Source: Candidatus Dojkabacteria bacterium (GTDB taxonomy: Bacteria > Patescibacteriota > Dojkabacteria > B142 > JAFGMG01). From it: a stretch of 34,817 nt of DNA. The stretch is taken from contig JAFGMG010000001.1 in NCBI GenBank assembly GCA_016927655.1, positions 1 through 34,817 on the forward strand, read 5' to 3'. A program made the translations under genes and the position numbers. The notes beneath the pieces are model-generated. The model was not told the DNA's origin. It searched no databases and saw only the letters and a program-made list of their open reading frames with translations. Positions 17,811 through 27,878 of this stretch are shown here, piece by piece (position 1 is the stretch's first letter; each line of letters starts with the position of its first letter).

Positions 17811-19229
17811 TTGTATACTCTATACAATGTCTCAGTGATGAAAAACTATTTCCTACCAACAAAAGAAAACAACTACACTCCGAAGCTTCTCACGCACAAG
17901 TTTATCACAATTTATACTTTTCTTTTACTAGTTTTCAATATTGCTACATCAAATGCAAAAATTTTCGCAGCATTTGCAGATGTCGATGCCGCAAGTATCC
18001 TTGAATACCATAATCAAGAAAGACTTCAAAACGGACTGAATACTTTAACGCTAAATTCCAAACTTACCGCTTCAGCTAAAGCGAAAGCCAAGGCTATGAT
18101 GGCTGCCGATTGCTGGGATCATTATTGCCCTGCAGGTAAATCCCCTTGGGATTTTATCGAAGATGCTGGATATCAGTATGTATACGCTGGAGAGAATCTG
18201 GCGGAAGGCTTTAGCGACAATAAGAAAGTCTTTGATGCCTGGATGAACAGCAAGACACATAGGGAAAATATTTTACGGCCCGACTTTGAAGAAATCGGCA
18301 TTGCAATTGAATACGGGGAATTTCAAGGTATCAGCAACAATGCCTTGATAGTGGTACATTTTGGAAGCACCTCCCTGGATACAAATCAATCAAACCCATC
18401 AGATGTTCCTGTCTCAGATTCACAGGGATTTTCAACCATAATTACGTCTCCTAAAGATGGTGCTATTCTGAATACAAATACCCCGGTAATTGAAGGCCAA
18501 AGTGAAGACGGAATAGTCAGGGTCTATAATGATAATGAATATATCTCCAATACAACTGCAGATGAAGGAATTTTTACCTACAGATTTAAACAGGATAACG
18601 CCCTGATTGATGGGAAACATAGTATCAAAGCGGAACACTCAGAAAATCTCACACATGATCAAATAGAAATTCAAATCGACACTATTTCTCCTGAGATCAG
18701 TTCTTTGAATTACGATTCTGTATTGAAAAGAGACAAACAAAATTTCGTTGTTGTTAGTCTCTCCGGAAGCCAGGATATAACCCAAATTACTACGAACTTT
18801 GAAGAAGTCGAGATATCAAAGCTCAGCGAAACAGAATGGACACTGACTATTGAATATGAAGAGTTTAGATCTGAGAATGAAATTGAGCTAACCGTTTTTG
18901 ACGAGGCAGGAAATTCAACAACAAAAACTGCAAATCTAACCTCAATCAAAGGCATTGCAAACAATCAAGTCCTTGAATTTTCCGATCCCAGTTCCAGACT
19001 GATTTTTGGGATAGACAAAGTCGGACTTAGAAGAAGTATTAATTTAGTGTTTATTCTTTTCATATTAGCTCTAATAACAGTTGATTATTTCGCACTTACC
19101 AAAATTAGTCTTGATAACAATATCCCCAAAAAACGTATGGGGCATCATTTCTCTATATTTGCCATGCTACTACTTATCACCTTAGCCGGCGGGACAACGG
19201 GAGAACTGCTAAATGGAATAAATTCATGA
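17811..19229 (+). CDS. CAP/SCP (YkwD-like) extracellular protein with Ig-like region and C-terminal TMs
   Basis: LEYHNQERLQNGLNTLTLN...GENLAEGF...AWMNSKTHRENILRPDFEEIGIA. Confidence 0.9.
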   Translation: MYTLYNVSVMKNYFLPTKENNYTPKLLTHKFITIYTFLLLVFNIATSNAKIFAAFADVDAASILEYHNQERLQNGLNTLTLNSKLTASAKAKAKAMMAADCWDHYCPAGKSPWDFIEDAGYQYVYAGENLAEGFSDNKKVFDAWMNSKTHRENILRPDFEEIGIAIEYGEFQGISNNALIVVHFGSTSLDTNQSNPSDVPVSDSQGFSTIITSPKDGAILNTNTPVIEGQSEDGIVRVYNDNEYISNTTADEGIFTYRFKQDNALIDGKHSIKAEHSENLTHDQIEIQIDTISPEISSLNYDSVLKRDKQNFVVVSLSGSQDITQITTNFEEVEISKLSETEWTLTIEYEEFRSENEIELTVFDEAGNSTTKTANLTSIKGIANNQVLEFSDPSSRLIFGIDKVGLRRSINLVFILFILALITVDYFALTKISLDNNIPKKRMGHHFSIFAMLLLITLAGGTTGELLNGINS

Positions 19230-20044
19230 TAAAAATCGGGCAAAATACAAAACAATTACTTTTTGCGACAATTATCACTCTTGCAATTACATTAATTGTT
19301 AACGCAAAAAACTCTGGTAATGGGAATGCTATCTATCCGGCAATTCTTCTTAGTAGTGTTATCCTTGTCATACAAGTATTTGTGATTTACAAAAGAGCCA
19401 GCCAAAAGCTCAAACAACTGCAAATCCCTGCTGTTAACAGGTACAAAGATTCTCTCGAAATTTTTTATCATTTCGTTTTGCCAATTGTCTTTTTTATAGA
19501 TCTATGCCTGTTTATCTATTTTAATACTGTTTACTTGCTGACTCCAGTGCTTCTTATTTTCTGCTTTATTGTATTTCTGGTACTTTTTATTAATATCCGT
19601 GCATATTTTGAAGATAAATTTAAAATCGAACTTTCAACACATTTTATATATTTCTTTATTATTAATTTTACTTTATTTAGTTTTTGTATTGCTATCCTAT
19701 CCATCAGCTATTCATATTCCCTGCCGATTATTTTAGTTTGTATTTTGGTTGCGGTGTTTTCTTCTGCCACTTTATATTTTAGTCATCTTGAATCGGCAAG
19801 GCTTGACTTTAGATTACTTCTTTTAATTGCACTTTTCGGCTTTGTTTGCGGTATCATTTCAGCTATATTATTCCATGAATTCAGCTCTATTCTTCGAACT
19901 TCTTTCATTGTTGCGTCTTTGTTTTATTTTCTAAACTCACTTATTACCCATAAAAAGGAAGGTACTCTTGAAGCAGCTGTTGTATTTGAATATTTGACAG
20001 TGCTGGCACTAGGCTTTACCGTCTTATTTGGAATAAATCAGTGA
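19226..20044 (+). CDS. polytopic membrane protein of unknown function
   Basis: Highly hydrophobic ORF with multiple TM segments; ATGA overlap with upstream CAP gene. Confidence 0.7.
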   Translation: MIKIGQNTKQLLFATIITLAITLIVNAKNSGNGNAIYPAILLSSVILVIQVFVIYKRASQKLKQLQIPAVNRYKDSLEIFYHFVLPIVFFIDLCLFIYFNTVYLLTPVLLIFCFIVFLVLFINIRAYFEDKFKIELSTHFIYFFIINFTLFSFCIAILSISYSYSLPIILVCILVAVFSSATLYFSHLESARLDFRLLLLIALFGFVCGIISAILFHEFSSILRTSFIVASLFYFLNSLITHKKEGTLEAAVVFEYLTVLALGFTVLFGINQ

Positions 20045-20100
20045 CTATCTCTTTCTCTCTTCGTTTGGGTATTTAATACTAATTTTTACCAAAATCGCCC

Positions 20101-20424
20101 ATGAAGCGACTCTTCATTACCGGTAGAAATGTTCGTCTCACCAAGCCCATCAAGAATTTCATCAAGACAGAGCTGAGTAAACACCAGCGTGTAGCAAAGA
20201 AGTACACATATCTGAAAGTAGAAATTCTTAAGGAAGGATCGAGTCTGGATGACATCAGAATCAAAATCTCTATGTCAATTGAAAGCAAATATATAAAAGT
20301 TGAACAGCGCGGGAAAAATTTCTATTCTTTATTTAATAACCTGCAAAAAAGTTTATTTGAAGAGATTTTGAAACTAAAAGAAATTCAAATCAGAAAAGAT
20401 CGGGTACAAGCAATACAGAGCTAA
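20101..20424 (+). CDS. hpf: ribosome hibernation promoting factor-like (S30AE/YfiA) protein
   Basis: FITGRNVRLTKPIKNFIKTELSKHQRV...YLKVEI short HPF-type fold pattern. Confidence 0.75.
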   Translation: MKRLFITGRNVRLTKPIKNFIKTELSKHQRVAKKYTYLKVEILKEGSSLDDIRIKISMSIESKYIKVEQRGKNFYSLFNNLQKSLFEEILKLKEIQIRKDRVQAIQS

Positions 20425-21149
20425 CCTACCTTTTTGGCAATTAGTACTATTCTGTGGCTGTCTGAGCCTATGCGTCCATTTTCTTTCGCGCATGAGATCA
20501 ACTTCAGCTCCTGTGCTTCTGAAGCATGGTATATGCTAATATCACTTCCATCAGCAACCGAAATTGATACTACTTTGTATGTATATTGAGTGCCGTCATT
20601 GAAGTTTAAATACAAATAATCGTTTGTTTTTACTTTATCAAGATTCCAGCAGGATTTTGGGCTGACCTGCCCGAAATACCTTCTGTGACAGAGGAATATT
20701 GCTTCACCTTCAGCTGGATGATTACTAGGATAATACCAAGCCCCTTTGTCTATGCCTGTATCTGCATTATTACTTATTACTACAGGGGAGTTGTATTTAA
20801 TGCTAGGAATTTGTATCGATTTCATTGCGGGTAAACTTGAGAATTCCGGAATTGGGAAATTATAATTGTAGATCGGCACTTCTACTTCAGCTTCACTTTC
20901 CGGTTTCTGTTCCTCGAGCAGGTCTTCAGGAGCTGGCTGCTGTACTGCAGGAACTGCAAAATTGTAATCGTATTTTTGATCGACAATGTCAACTTCTCTA
21001 TCGGGACTCAGAGCATTTACTTCCCCGAAACGGAGTGTTTCAAATGACTGGACCAAAGAATACACCACTCCTATCAAAGCAGCGATAGATATAAAAATTA
21101 CCAGTAAAATTGTAAACACTATCCCTCTATTCTCGCCAAGCATTTGCAA
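20421..21149 (-). CDS. sortase family transpeptidase
   Basis: N-terminal TM; IQIPSIKYNSPVV, catalytic H (FLCHRRYFG), C (LKLISCA), R (SHRIVLIA). Confidence 0.85.
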   Translation of the reverse strand: MQMLGENRGIVFTILLVIFISIAALIGVVYSLVQSFETLRFGEVNALSPDREVDIVDQKYDYNFAVPAVQQPAPEDLLEEQKPESEAEVEVPIYNYNFPIPEFSSLPAMKSIQIPSIKYNSPVVISNNADTGIDKGAWYYPSNHPAEGEAIFLCHRRYFGQVSPKSCWNLDKVKTNDYLYLNFNDGTQYTYKVVSISVADGSDISIYHASEAQELKLISCAKENGRIGSDSHRIVLIAKKVG

Positions 21150-21273
21150 AACTATAAGATGTATTTCAAACGTGCTCCTAAATACATGGAAACGTTATAA
21201 TTATAGCTGTTTTACACATATTTTGTCCATACTATAGGTTGTATTATCAGCTATTTATGTTATATAATCGGGT

Positions 21274-22584
21274 ATGAAAATCAAACGAATTCTTCTAACA
21301 TATACGGGGCTGGTCATTGCAGGAGCATTGATACTAATTAGCGTATTCATCGCCAGAGGTGCAGATGTGAGAGCTGACGCATGTGGTGGTTGTCCTGCAG
21401 GCTGGCTTTGCTGGCACTCAACAAATGGAGCAAGTCCTGGGTCTGACTTCTGCTTAGCACCAGATGGATTCGGAGGGAATGCAACATACCCGACTTGCAA
21501 CCTTGGATCTCCAGGACTTCCAGAATGTGATGGAATTCCACTAAATGACGGGCAAACAACATTTTGCACTCAAAGAGCAGGCGATAATCCTTATATTTGT
21601 GCACCAGGAAGCGCAAGCACTTGTACTTTTAATGGCGGACAGCCATGCGGATGCGATTACAACGCCTGCAGACAAAAATGTTTAACTGAAAACGCGGGGC
21701 AACCTGCCGGAACATATTTTACACGTGACAGATGTACTAATTGCGGACAAATATTCGCATGTTCATGCACTATAGATAATCCACCACCACCACCTCCTCC
21801 TCCGCCACCACCCCCAGAGGATGAGTGTCCGTATAGCAGCACACAAGCTAGAGTGCACGCAAATATTGCAGAACCATGGGTAAAAGAATTAACGCTTGGA
21901 TCTTGTCCAGAAACAGTCATTGTCGGCTCCTTCCATGACCATAGCGGACAATTTGCTACAGATACAAAGATTCGAGTTGTCGGCGCGAATTTGAATATCG
22001 GACTTCCGAATGAAGGGACTTTCAATGCCGTTACGGATACTTACACAGTATATGTGAAAACAAAAATCCCTGGAACAAATGACTACTACACAGAACCCGC
22101 TTGTAACGGTGTCGCAACAGTTATCTGCCCTAGAGATAATGATGCCAACCCAGCCTTTAGAATCACAAAAGTCGCCACAAACGATGATGGACCTTATGAA
22201 ATAGGCGAAGTTGTGCGATTTAGAGTACAGATCGAAAATATTGGCGACGAAACGCTAAGATCAATAGCCTACAGAGACGTATACGATAATAGATATTTGA
22301 GATTGCTTTCAGTAAGGGGTTTTTCTCCAATCTATCCATCAGGTATCAATATGATTGGAAGTTTCACCACTACCCAAAACGGCAATATTACAACCATTGC
22401 AAATTCAGATATTACTGCTCAACTTGGAGATTTGCAGCCAGGACAGATGATATACTTTAACTACGAGTTTAGAGCTTTAAACCCAAGTAACAGGGTCTGT
22501 AATGATGTCTTTGCAAGACCGGAAGGCTTATCTGAAAAACAAGCCCGGGATTGCGTCGGGATCACAATTTCTACCGACCTCTAA
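21274..22584 (+). CDS. secreted Cys-rich protein with polyproline linker and DUF11-like C-terminal domain
   Basis: Signal peptide, about 22 Cys in N-half, PPPPPPPPPPPP tract, AFRITKVATNDDGPYEIGEVVRFRVQIENIGDETL. Confidence 0.75.
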   Translation: MKIKRILLTYTGLVIAGALILISVFIARGADVRADACGGCPAGWLCWHSTNGASPGSDFCLAPDGFGGNATYPTCNLGSPGLPECDGIPLNDGQTTFCTQRAGDNPYICAPGSASTCTFNGGQPCGCDYNACRQKCLTENAGQPAGTYFTRDRCTNCGQIFACSCTIDNPPPPPPPPPPPPEDECPYSSTQARVHANIAEPWVKELTLGSCPETVIVGSFHDHSGQFATDTKIRVVGANLNIGLPNEGTFNAVTDTYTVYVKTKIPGTNDYYTEPACNGVATVICPRDNDANPAFRITKVATNDDGPYEIGEVVRFRVQIENIGDETLRSIAYRDVYDNRYLRLLSVRGFSPIYPSGINMIGSFTTTQNGNITTIANSDITAQLGDLQPGQMIYFNYEFRALNPSNRVCNDVFARPEGLSEKQARDCVGITISTDL

Positions 22585-23194
22585 ACGGAAAGGTGGCTAT
22601 TGTTGAATACCGGGGACCGTTTTTCTCAAGAACACTTTTAATTATATGTGCTTCACTAATTTCAAATTCTAAAGGAGGTGTTTCAAAGTTCTCAAGTATT
22701 TCGCCCACTTCTTTGACATAGCTTTTACTGATGTCCTTCTCCACTCTTGCAATTGTAATATGAGAGGTAAAAGTCTTCCTGTCAGCCCGAGTTATGACAT
22801 CCCGAAAAGCCAATTTTTTTATTTCTTCGTTTACCTTAGCTTTGATTTCTAAAACTTCAGAGGTATCGTCAATTTTCAGATATAAAATTTTCGGTTTTGA
22901 CTGTTTCGAGAATCCAAACTGAACACCGCTGACCTTGAGCTTAAACGGAGAATACTGCCTGAAAACTGCGGGGAGGACTTCCTCTAAACGTTCAAAGCTT
23001 TGACTAGATACATTGTTGCCCAAAAATTTGACCGTTAAATGTAGCTGCTCCAGGTCAGAAAATCTTAGTTTGTATTCCTGAACCTTCAGTTCACGTTTGA
23101 CATCTCTTGCTAAGTTCCTGATTTCTTGACTGACTTTAAATCCAAGAAACAACCTTAGACCACTTTTTCGTTTTTTCTTAAATTTGCGTTCCAT
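22571..23194 (-). CDS. thpR: RNA 2',3'-cyclic phosphodiesterase (2H/LigT family)
   Basis: HLTVKFLG and HITIAR 2H motifs; start placed at MERKFKKKRKSG. Confidence 0.88.
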   Translation of the reverse strand: MERKFKKKRKSGLRLFLGFKVSQEIRNLARDVKRELKVQEYKLRFSDLEQLHLTVKFLGNNVSSQSFERLEEVLPAVFRQYSPFKLKVSGVQFGFSKQSKPKILYLKIDDTSEVLEIKAKVNEEIKKLAFRDVITRADRKTFTSHITIARVEKDISKSYVKEVGEILENFETPPLEFEISEAHIIKSVLEKNGPRYSTIATFPFRGR

Positions 23195-23249
23195 AGGTGT
23201 ATAATAACAACATCTAGTATAAAATAACAACCATGTGTTAAACTACCCC

Positions 23250-26168
23250 ATGATTAAAAGACTTTTCAAAAATATATTTGACTCAAATGATAAGGCGCTA
23301 AAAAGCGCCGAACCGACATTAAAAGTTTTTAAAGAAAAAACAAGCGAGCTTGAAAACAAAGACCTGGAGCAGCTAAGAGAGATCGTCGGGAAGTATCAGA
23401 AAGATCTAATTGAACTCAATAGAACAATTCCAGAAGAAAGCAAGCAATCCCTGAAAGTACTTCCAAAAAAAGAGAAACTTACCAAAGAAGAATTGGCAAT
23501 ACAAGATTATCTTTTGAAAATCTCTCCTGAATTTTTTGCAATTATTAATCAAATATACAAAAGGAAAATTGGTATTACTTTTCATGACGTACAAATACTC
23601 GCAGGGACTATATTATCTCAAGGACATAAACTGACAGAACTAAAAACAGGAGAAGGGAAAACTATGGTATTCCAGCTTCCGGCATTTTTGTATGCCTTAG
23701 CCAAAAGAGGCTCTCACGTTGTCACAGTTAACGACTATCTTGCAAGGGTTGGCGGCGAATACGCCGGTCAGATTGCAAAACATATTGGGCTAAGTGTGGG
23801 TATTATCACACCTCAGGCAAGTTACAGATTCATCGATGATGCTGAGGTCAAAAAGCTCAAAGGAGAAGACGAATACAATGAGATGAAAAATTATTATAAA
23901 GAGAATGAGGGTATCACCATTTCAAACATGCGCGGGTTTAACTTGCTCGAGTGTGATAAAAGAGATGCATATAACTGCGATGTGGTATATGGAACAAACA
24001 ATGAATTTGGCTTCGATTATTTACGCGACAATATGGCCAGGAGCCTTGAAGACATTAAACAAAAAGAATTATATTTTGTGATTATCGATGAGGCCGATTC
24101 TATTTTAATTGATGAAGCAAGAACACCTCTGATTATTTCTTCGCCATCGACAACATCAGATGATCTTTATGAAAAATTTGCGCGGGCAGTTAAGAGATTA
24201 AAGAAAGAAGAAGATTATGAAGTTGATGAGAAGGCTCATTCTGCCACTCTTACTGAAAATGGGATTGCAAAAATGGAGAAAATTCTTGGAGTAAAAAACA
24301 TTTGGGAAGATTATCAATTTGCACATCATCTTGATAACTCCCTAAAAGCTATGGCGCTTTATAAAAAGGACATTGATTATCTGCTCAAAGATGGACAGGT
24401 TTTAATAGTTGATCAATTTACAGGAAGAGTTTTAGCCGGCAGAAGATATTCTGAAGGTCTTCACCAGGCGATTGAAGCAAAAGAGGGTGTGGAAATTAAA
24501 AAGGAATCTAAGACTTTAGCGACCATTACTTTTCAGAATTTCTTCAGATTGTATAAATTCATCTGCGGTGGTTCCGGGACAATCATGACCGAGGCTGAAG
24601 AATTCTTCAAGATATACGAACTTGATTCTGTCGAAGTGCCGACAGACAAGCCTGTTATCAGGAAAGATCAGAATGATAGAGTGTACAAAAACAGAACCGC
24701 GAAGTTTCAAGCAGTTGCAGAAGAAATTAAAAGAGTTCATGCAAAAGGCCAGCCAGTTTTGGTTGGCACAACCTCTATTGAAGATTCTGAATATCTAAGC
24801 GAGCTTGTCGAGAAAATTGGAATAGAACATGAGGTTCTAAATGCAAAACATCATGAACGTGAAGCTCATATAGTTTCTAGAGCCGGCTTCAAAGGTGCAG
24901 TAACTATCGCAACTAACATGGCAGGACGTGGAACGGACATTCCACTAAAAGACCGTGTACAAGACCTTGGAGGACTTTATGTAATCGGTACTCAAAGACA
25001 CGAATCAAGAAGAATCGATAATCAGCTTCGGGGAAGATCAGGACGTCAGGGAGACCCAGGAGAAAGCAGATTTTTCATTTCACTTGACGATGATATTATG
25101 CGTATCCAGGGAGGTCAGATTGTCCAGAGATTGATGGAAATGACCAAAATTCCAGATAATATGCCAATTGAAGCAGGACTAATCGGGAGATCAATCGAAA
25201 GTGCCCAGAAGAAGATGGAAAATATGCATTTCGATTCCAGAAAGAGAGTCGTTGAATACGATAATGTGATAAATCAGCAAAGAGAAATTTTTTATGCGAA
25301 AAGAAGATCGTATCTAAATAAGACCGAGAATGCAAAAGGGATTTTTCTTTCGAACAATCAAATAACACAAAAAGAAGAATCTGATCCAGCAGTTCTTAAC
25401 GCTCAAGAAGACGCAAAGAAAATGATTAATAAGAGTTATCTAGGAGAACTCGACAATATCTTCAACATCCACTTTTTAGATGACAGGCAGGATAAAATTG
25501 ACATTGAAAAACTATCAAAGGACTTTCTTGATTTTGCTCCCGATAGTTCGATTGCGTCTGCGATTATTGACTTGCGTTTAAAGAATAAACTTGATGATAA
25601 AGAAGTCCAGAGTTTTCTTGTTGAAAATCTTCAGGGGAAAGATATGTCCAGCTCAAAAGAATTCTTATGGAATATTCTTAAAAAGCTTTTAGTCAGCAAG
25701 GAGAAAGAACTTGGCCTTGAATACTTCGAAGTTCTAAAGCAGCTATATCTTGAAACTATGGACCACACTTGGACAGATCATCTAGAAACTATGCAAGATC
25801 TACGTGAAGGTATTGGTCTTCGAGGATACGCTCAAAGAGATCCTCTCATCGAATATAAAAATGAAGCCTATAAACAATTTGAACTCTTCGTTTATCAAAC
25901 GGATTCACAAGTAACTAGAAGATTGCTTAAAGTAAATAAAGTTGTCAAAAGCCAAGCAAGCATCTCACTTGATAATTCTAAACAGATCTCCGATATTTCT
26001 GAAGGAAGCAGAGAGATGATCAATTCCATAAGGAACGTTCTTAAAAATAATGCCGCAATTTCGCAATCATCTTCCTCACCTGCTAAAAAAATAAATATTG
26101 GCAGGAATGATCCATGCTATTGTGGCAGCGGAAAAAAGTATAAGAAATGTCACGGTAAAAATATTTGA
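23250..26168 (+). CDS. secA: preprotein translocase subunit SecA
   Basis: ELKTGEGKTM Walker A, VYGTNNEFGFDYLRDNM, IIDEADSILIDEARTPLIIS, C-terminal SEC-C CYCGSGKKYKKCHGK; start MIKRLFKN chosen. Confidence 0.97.
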   Translation: MIKRLFKNIFDSNDKALKSAEPTLKVFKEKTSELENKDLEQLREIVGKYQKDLIELNRTIPEESKQSLKVLPKKEKLTKEELAIQDYLLKISPEFFAIINQIYKRKIGITFHDVQILAGTILSQGHKLTELKTGEGKTMVFQLPAFLYALAKRGSHVVTVNDYLARVGGEYAGQIAKHIGLSVGIITPQASYRFIDDAEVKKLKGEDEYNEMKNYYKENEGITISNMRGFNLLECDKRDAYNCDVVYGTNNEFGFDYLRDNMARSLEDIKQKELYFVIIDEADSILIDEARTPLIISSPSTTSDDLYEKFARAVKRLKKEEDYEVDEKAHSATLTENGIAKMEKILGVKNIWEDYQFAHHLDNSLKAMALYKKDIDYLLKDGQVLIVDQFTGRVLAGRRYSEGLHQAIEAKEGVEIKKESKTLATITFQNFFRLYKFICGGSGTIMTEAEEFFKIYELDSVEVPTDKPVIRKDQNDRVYKNRTAKFQAVAEEIKRVHAKGQPVLVGTTSIEDSEYLSELVEKIGIEHEVLNAKHHEREAHIVSRAGFKGAVTIATNMAGRGTDIPLKDRVQDLGGLYVIGTQRHESRRIDNQLRGRSGRQGDPGESRFFISLDDDIMRIQGGQIVQRLMEMTKIPDNMPIEAGLIGRSIESAQKKMENMHFDSRKRVVEYDNVINQQREIFYAKRRSYLNKTENAKGIFLSNNQITQKEESDPAVLNAQEDAKKMINKSYLGELDNIFNIHFLDDRQDKIDIEKLSKDFLDFAPDSSIASAIIDLRLKNKLDDKEVQSFLVENLQGKDMSSSKEFLWNILKKLLVSKEKELGLEYFEVLKQLYLETMDHTWTDHLETMQDLREGIGLRGYAQRDPLIEYKNEAYKQFELFVYQTDSQVTRRLLKVNKVVKSQASISLDNSKQISDISEGSREMINSIRNVLKNNAAISQSSSSPAKKINIGRNDPCYCGSGKKYKKCHGKNI

Positions 26169-26684
26169 GTATCACTTTACGTAACACCGTCAATAATCAG
26201 TTCGTACTTTGGCATTTTAGACAGGTAAACATTCTTACAGATTGTATATATAAGTATTTCAAGTGACACTATGTTCTAATTTTTTGTTCTTTAACAAATC
26301 CCGACGAATAGACGAAACCGCAACACCAGAGGGCTTAAATTCTTGCATTGATCTACGTCTATGTCTTAGAATTTAGTTTTTCGTATCACTTATACAACAC
26401 GAAGTATATACAGAATTCCGTATATCTGTATATATGTGAATATTGCGTACTTTTTATTGTTTGTATATAATTTTTATTCGAGTATACAATACTACCCGCC
26501 ACCCTTTACTGACATGATAGAATGGGGCGATATAATGCTAAGATATTAATATGTACATATTGATTATTAGAATTCTGCTAAACAACAGGGGTTTATCTAT
26601 AATAAATGCGAAGGATATAATTTACAATGGCTAAATTTTTTGCTAATGTATAAATAAATACATATTAGATAACCGTTAGACAGC

Positions 26685-26712
26685 TTGACAATTGGGCGTA
26701 TTCATATATAGA
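26685..26712 (+). promoter_or_regulatory. sigma70-type promoter of the Zn peptidase gene
   Basis: TTGACA-N16-TATAGA, 28 nt before ATG. Confidence 0.6.
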
Positions 26713-26740
26713 CCGTATTCTATTTATTAAAATAATATAA

Positions 26741-27424
26741 ATGTACTTTGATCCACTTTATCTACTAATACTTGCACCTGTTTTGTTATTCTCCTTTTTT
26801 GTCAGTATTTTGTTTAAGTTTTGGTCAAATCGGTATATTCAGACACCAAATAGTAGAAATATTACAGGGCTTGATGCAGTACAAATTATGACGAATCAGT
26901 ATCAAAATCCTATTTCAATAAATCAAACACCGGGTGACTTCAGTGATAATTTTAACCCTCGAAATGATATTTTGACTCTTTCTAGAGTCGTTGCAAATAG
27001 ACCAAGTATCGCTTCGGTCGCAATTGCAGCACACGAGTATGGACACGTTAGGCAGAAATTCGAGAAAAATCCATTGATGTTGCTTAGAAGCCTCGTCGTC
27101 CCTGTAGTGAATATTGGAACAAATCTTGGGTATATTTTGATAATAATCGGGCTGCTCCTGGCACTTACCAATCTAGCCTGGATGGGATTTATTCTTTTCT
27201 CACTTTCAACGCTTTTTGCACTTCTCACCCTGCCGATAGAAATTGATGCAAGCACAAAAGCTCTAGGCATGATAAAAAATTTAAATCTACTATCAGATCA
27301 GGAAATTCCTGCAGCAAAAAGAATATTGTTTGGAGCCTCTCTAACTTATTTCGCTGCATTGTTCAGCTCTTTAGCAAATCTTTTGTATTTTGCTATCCGA
27401 ATCCAGGGCTCGTCTAGAGATTAG
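26741..27424 (+). CDS. YugP-type zinc metallopeptidase
   Basis: AAHEYGHVRQ (HExGH), PIEIDASTKAL, multiple TM. Confidence 0.88.
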   Translation: MYFDPLYLLILAPVLLFSFFVSILFKFWSNRYIQTPNSRNITGLDAVQIMTNQYQNPISINQTPGDFSDNFNPRNDILTLSRVVANRPSIASVAIAAHEYGHVRQKFEKNPLMLLRSLVVPVVNIGTNLGYILIIIGLLLALTNLAWMGFILFSLSTLFALLTLPIEIDASTKALGMIKNLNLLSDQEIPAAKRILFGASLTYFAALFSSLANLLYFAIRIQGSSRD

Positions 27425-27462
27425 AAAGAAGCGACTACTCTTTATTATCCTATAGTTTTCAT

Positions 27463-27470
27463 GCTATAAT
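27463..27470 (+). promoter_or_regulatory. extended -10 promoter of rnpB
   Basis: atgcTATAAT 6 nt before the rnpB 5' end. Confidence 0.6.
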
Positions 27471-27476
27471 GACCAT

Positions 27477-27875
27477 GCACCAGTTGGGATGATTACCTCG
27501 TTTAAAGCTCTGCTTATAAATGGGGAGGAAAGTCCGAACATCGCTCATTGATAATATCAATGTAAATAGCACCTTGGATACCTTGGATTGAAGAATCTTA
27601 GGAGATACAAGGCAGGGAGTGATCTCTGGAACGGGCCACAGAAATATACCGCCTCGAGCATAGCCTCAAGGTAAGGGTGAAAAGGTGAGTTTTGTTTCTC
27701 TCTTAAGAAGAAACGAAGCTAACGGGTAAGAGCCCACCGCCATTTGAAGTAATTCAAACGGGCTAGGCAACCTCTGCTAGATGCAACCAAGTAAGTTTTG
27801 GGCAATAGATAAATTATCATCAGCTTGAATTACTTGATAATTCAAGCCAACAGAATTCGGCTTATCAACTGGTGC
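27477..27875 (+). ncRNA. rnpB: RNase P RNA
   Basis: P1 GCACCAGTTG/CAACTGGTGC, GAGGAAAGTCCGAACATCGC, ACAGAAATATACCGCC, GGGTGAAAAGGTGAG, GGTAAGAGCCCACCG, CAGAATTCGGCTTAT. Confidence 0.96.
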
Positions 27876-27878
27876 TTA

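Noticed and set aside
21657-22025. Minus-strand ORF with polyglycine tract
   Set aside because: Reverse complement of the polyproline codons in the Cys-rich protein gene.
26169-26740. Replication origin
   Set aside because: AT-rich and palindromic, but no good TTATCCACA DnaA boxes and no dnaA/dnaN neighbour.
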